Shown: positions 60,260 to 64,000 of the stretch, in pieces
Layout of the letters: the number at the start of each line of letters is the position of its first letter
Position numbering within the stretch: the first letter of the stretch is position 1
Assembly: GCA_017590115.1 (NCBI GenBank)
Contig: JAGGNK010006892.1
Span: 18,340,139-18,404,138, forward strand
Length of the DNA: 64,000 bases
Source of the DNA: Montifringilla adamsi
Lineage: Eukaryota; Chordata; Aves; Passeriformes; Passeridae
Reading direction: 5' to 3'
Notes under the pieces: generated by a model
Told to the model about the DNA's origin: nothing
The model's input: the letters and a program-made list of their open reading frames with translations, nothing else
Database searches by the model: none
Made by a program: the position numbers and the translations under genes

Positions 60260-60839
60260 GTGAGCGCAGGGAGCCGGGCGGCGGCGGGGCCCGGAGAGCG
60301 GCGGTGGCCGGCCCCCCGCCCCTGCGGCCGCGCCGCCCCGCCGCCCAGGCGCGGAAGCCGGAGCTCAGCGGGGAGCCGAGCCGAGCCCGGGTGTCCCGGC
60401 TCCTCTTGCCCCGTTCCAGCCGGGGCACGGGGCTCCCCTCCGGTGCCGCGGCGGCGTGCGCGGCTCTGCTCCCTCCCCGAGGTTGGGGCACGTTTGTTTT
60501 GTGGTTTTTTTTCTTTCTTTTTCCAGAAATGGCTTCATCACCTGTATGAGCAACAGTTGGAAGAGACTGGTTTTCTCCATAAGCCCCCGGGTGACAAGGA
60601 GCAGTCCGCAGTGGTCGGGCAGCTTCCCCCAAATTCTCAGCATGGTGCAGCGGTGGCCCGGCGCCGTCGCGGGCATCCCGCTGCAGGGGCGCGCTGAGCC
60701 ACACCTCACCTGTCCTGCGCTGCTGCTCCTCTCTCTGCTCCTTTACTGTCATTTGCACCGCACGAGGCTGCTGCACAGGACTAGCGAAGGGGAGAAACAC
60801 CCCTTAACATCAGCTTTGCTGTTTACACTACTTTATTAG

Positions 60840-63150
60840 TGCAAACAACGCTGGGAGGAGCGCTGCTGAGAAAAATCCAAAACCACTGCTCTGCCCCGAA
60901 AGGCAGTGTCAGCGCACTTGCTGTAGTAACACAAACTTGAGTGAAGAGAGGTGTAAATTGCTCAAAAATATTCGAATGTAAATAGCTGATTTCAATAATT
61001 GCTTAATTATCATGCTCTCTCAAAGTCTATCCATGGAGTTTTGGAAGGGTCTGTGGTCTGACACACAAGGGATAGCAATTGTTTGGGAAGATATGGTGCT
61101 TCATGGAAGGCAAAGGTCCTTCTGAAAAATGACCCCAATTCTAAAATTGCCTCATTTATGAAGAAGCTCTGGTGGATGTCTGACGGCAGTGATTCTGCTA
61201 CCTGAAATCATGCAAAAATACATAAATAATAAGGAACACTAGTGTTCCTGTCTCAAGGAAAGTTTTTGTTTGTGGTTTGAATTTTTTTTTTTTATTTGCA
61301 TTTAAAGTTAAAGCTTTTATATGGAACAGAAGAAAACTGTAAAAATCACTAGTATTTATATCTAGTGTGCAGAAGCTGATAGCTTTGTACATACAGAACT
61401 TAAAGGTTTATTCTGTGAAAAGCAGACCTGAAAGGAATGTAAAGTAATGCTTTTATTTCTTGCTCTTGTCTAAAGCTGAACCTTCAGTAAAAGGCAAGTG
61501 AGGAGAATTTGATTATGTGACATACTCCTGTAAGGGTTTTCCTTCGTCTCTGTCAGTTATATGCTCAGGCCTGTACAGGTTTGCATATTCCAGTGGGTTT
61601 CTTCTGCAATCCTTGATGACAGAAATACAAAATAATTTACTCATCAGTTGCAGACAGTAGTGTTTTTTTATGGAAGCAATATATGTTTTTTCTCTTGTTC
61701 ATGCTGTGCCACATCCCTTCTGATACTTCACAAACATGCCTTCTTCTGCAAACCTCATTGAAGCTCAAATCTGTTTTAAATTACACTCCACTAGACAGGT
61801 GCAGTCACTGAGATCACTTGGATAACACGAAACACCTTTGAGTTCTTGCACATGAGCTTTGCCCACAGAACATTCAGGTCACAACAGCCCAGTACAACTG
61901 CTCCAGGAAAAAAAAATATGTAGCTGCAGAGGAAGTTTCAAAACCCCTGTTTAGTAATTTTGATGTTCTGCAAACCAGGGTACACTTTGGGAAAAGACAC
62001 ACAGATTGGTTGTCATATTGCAAAGGAAGAGTAAAACTAGGATTTCTATCAGAAATGTGTTTTCAAATACTTCAGTTTTTAGGCTACCCATTGTAGCTAC
62101 TTACTTGGAAACCTGAAGAAATGATTGAAAGAAGCATTTTCATTCAACTCCTTTTCCATGTAAGGCAAGCTGAACTTGAACGGAATAATCATATCTACAT
62201 TATCAAGCTTTTTTTAAAGCATCCTTTTGTTCTCCACTTTTCTTTGAAGGTAACAGAGGAAGGCCTCTCCAAAGACAGAACTGTTCTTAACAATGTAGTA
62301 CTGAATAGGAACAGAAAAGTTCCAAATGAATGACGAAAAAAGTTTTATTAAAATTTTCCTCTCACTTCCTATCATCCCCCACGTAGCTCACAACCAAAGA
62401 CTTCTAAGAAACACGATGGAGAATTCCAACAAGTACAGACTACCTGGCTGGCAGTGGAGCCTGACTGAGAAAGAAATGCAGAGATCTCATTCTCCCCCAT
62501 TCCCAAAATAACCGTGAAACACATTGGTGACATTACGCCAGCAGAATTTTTGATGAAGTCACAGTACATAAAGAACTTTAGGAAGCTTCTGCCCACTTTA
62601 GTGCTGTGGTTGTTGACAGAGGTGGGAAAACACACTTGCATCAATTCCAGAAGTCACAGGGTGTGGGGCAGCACACCTCCCGTAGGGCAGGAACGTGGTT
62701 CTTCTGTGCCCTCATCTTCTCCTGCAAAATGTGTGCTCTGTGAAGGACACTGCTTACTCCCCAGTGGGATTTGGCAGGAAAGCAGATGATTTCATAGCTT
62801 GCTTTGACAACAAAGAGATTCAGTGTCGTCACGGGACCTCCAGATTTTGTCACTCTGTCCTCCCTCTCAAGGAATGAGATCATTGTTTCTTTGGGTCAAA
62901 ATTACTAGACTGTTACAGTGAAAATGGCACAGTAACAACTAGCTTGTCAGTCAAATCCAAAGCTACTATTAGGCTATTTTTAACAAGATCTGAAAACCTT
63001 TTTCAACAAAAAAACGTTACATTTTCAGCTCAAAACGAGAGCAAAACATCTGTGGAGGCAGGGCACCTGGGCACATGTACTTCTGATGGAGCTGCTGGTA
63101 ATGTAGATTTTCACTCTTGCTTTTGAACACTTCCATCCCTACAGCAGGCA
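60840..63150. other. Upstream flank of HMGB1 without a supported gene
   Basis: AT-rich sequence between the CpG island and the possible exons at 63.2 kb. I see short open frames on both strands but none recognisable. The part near 62.3-63.1 kb could be the 3' UTR of the minus-strand candidate gene. Confidence 0.5.
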
Positions 63151-63156
63151 GGGTTT

Positions 63157-63629
63157 TCAGAGCGTGTTTGAGAAAAAGCCCTGGCCATATTTGCCTTTTT
63201 CCTGAGGGTGCAGTGCCAGCCTGTGCACAGCCCAGATGAACACAATTCTCAGTTGCTTATTTGATGCAGACTTGCAGTCAGTATTTTCCTCTGGTATCTT
63301 ATTGGAAATCTCCAGGAGATACACTTTAAATACTTCCTTAAAATAATCTCTGGAAGAGAAAGAGTCACTCAAAGGAATGAGCATCAGCATGTCTGCAAAC
63401 AGTGCCAATGCATGGAACCCGATTTGCTTTACCTTTCTCTCTGGATTTGCTCACGTGGTATCAAGTAATCTGGGTAGGCTGCTGTCCCTCTTCTATCAGT
63501 GAGCAGGGTTTCCAGTGGCTTTTTGTCCACTCCCCATGGGTGAGTGGCTGGCTGACCCAGGTGTGTAAGTGGTAACAGTGGAGCAGTGGCAGACAGGCAA
63601 GGTAACCTCGGCTGACTAAAGGCAGTGGT
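63157..63629 (-). CDS. Possible last two exons of an unrecognised gene
   Basis: On the minus strand, a CTCTCCCAG acceptor with a long pyrimidine tract precedes an open segment 63629-63433 that ends at AAAG|GTAAAG. After an 83-bp intron with a TCTTTCTCTTCCAG acceptor, 63349-63157 continues in the same phase (two bases plus one make Arg) to TGA. Together they give a C-terminal part of 129 residues with YPDYLIPREQIQRERDYFKE across the junction and EKGKYGQGFFSNTL at the end. The second segment is rich in charged and aliphatic residues; the first 25 residues look less protein-like. I do not recognise a family, and it does not match the HMGB1-neighbour proteins USPL1 or TEX26 as I remember them. 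An AATAAA on this strand near 62342 could end the transcript. Chance cannot be excluded. Confidence 0.4.
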
Positions 63630-64000
63630 CTGGGAGAGGCAGGAAGGGAGCAGGGATGGCACCGGTGCCGCTGCAGCGTTTCCCTCGGCAAGCTTCACGT
63701 GTGAACCAGCTGATCTTTGTTGACATGTGAGCCCTGAAGACAATTCCATAGTTTCCAGAGCCGATATATTCTTAAATCAGGGTCAGTACTTACACAGTGT
63801 TTTAGCCACAAAATGGGTAACATGAAAATTTGTACACTTTTTGTGGAATTAGCAGATGCATGGCAACGTATCCAAGTAAACAGATTTTCATAGCAAAAGC
63901 ATATACTCACACTGTTTAGCTCAGAAAGATGGTGAAGATACATCAGTATGGACTTTTCCTCAGATGATCAGCAAACCACAAACATTTTTTAGAGTGAATA

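Larger units (their letters stand above)
59230..60480. promoter_or_regulatory. HMGB1: CpG-island promoter of HMGB1
   Basis: About 1.25 kb of dense CpG and GC-rich sequence, sharply different from the flanks. It covers the first exon, the start of intron 1 and about 400 bp upstream. It holds two ATTGG (minus-strand CCAAT) motifs near 60127 and 60157, a TGACGTG motif near 60223-60229 and many GC boxes. No TATA box is seen at a suitable place for HMGB1, consistent with a housekeeping promoter. A plus-oriented TATA at 60253-60259 suggests divergent initiation from the same island. Confidence 0.85.

Noticed and set aside
59403..60549. Several 170-280 codon open frames on both strands in the CpG island
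   Set aside because: GC-rich sequence has few stop codons. The frames overlap on both strands, are Arg/Ala/Pro/Gly-rich and show no domain. The HMGB1 first exon and promoter explain the region.
60840..64000. USPL1 exons, expected upstream of HMGB1 from mammalian gene order
   Set aside because: No segment on either strand resembles USPL1 as I remember it. The gene is probably beyond the window.
1..64000. CRISPR arrays, bacterial operons, tRNA or rRNA genes
   Set aside because: No regularly spaced repeats, no tRNA-like cloverleaf noticed and no rRNA core sequence. The sequence is vertebrate genomic DNA.

Overview
The window looks like nuclear DNA of a bird, most likely a songbird. The evidence is split vertebrate exons, several CR1 LINE 3' ends (with the ATTCTATG octamer repeat), and two LTRs of avian ERV type resembling copies I know from passerine genomes. 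Base composition is ordinary for an intergenic region, with one strong CpG island. There is no sign of prokaryotic gene organisation; nearly all open frames in the first 52 kb are short and unrecognisable.

One gene is certain: HMGB1, on the minus strand at about 52.5-60.1 kb. Four coding exons (58246-58097, 57812-57667, 56716-56542, 54520-54344) join in phase into a 215-residue protein with HMG boxes A and B, Cys23/Cys45/Cys106 and a 30-residue acidic tail. A non-coding first exon lies in a CpG-island promoter (about 59.23-60.48 kb) with CCAAT boxes. The 3' UTR runs about 1.8 kb to a distal AATAAA at 52558-52563. A divergent TATA-containing promoter faces the other way at about 60.25 kb.

Layout: 1-52.5 kb is a gene-poor region downstream of HMGB1. 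It holds CR1 fragments (about 12.66, 13.51, 17.2-17.9, 20.0-20.45, 33.74, 34.81 and 35.2 kb), two minus-oriented LTR elements (26.1-26.7 and 26.94-28.01 kb), homopolymer tracts, two GC-richer patches (10.9-11.35 and 31.85-32.4 kb), and a few stretches that could be conserved non-coding elements or lncRNA exons. Upstream of HMGB1, at 63.16-63.63 kb on the minus strand, two open segments with good splice sites and matching phase look like the last two exons of a gene I do not recognise.

Points most worth a second look: a CR1 remnant supplying the branch-point region of an HMGB1 coding-exon acceptor; a 46-nt poly(U) tract and a degenerate proximal poly(A) signal in the HMGB1 3' UTR; the unrecognised exons at 63.2-63.6 kb; and the divergent promoter. 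I found no convincing new multi-gene system.
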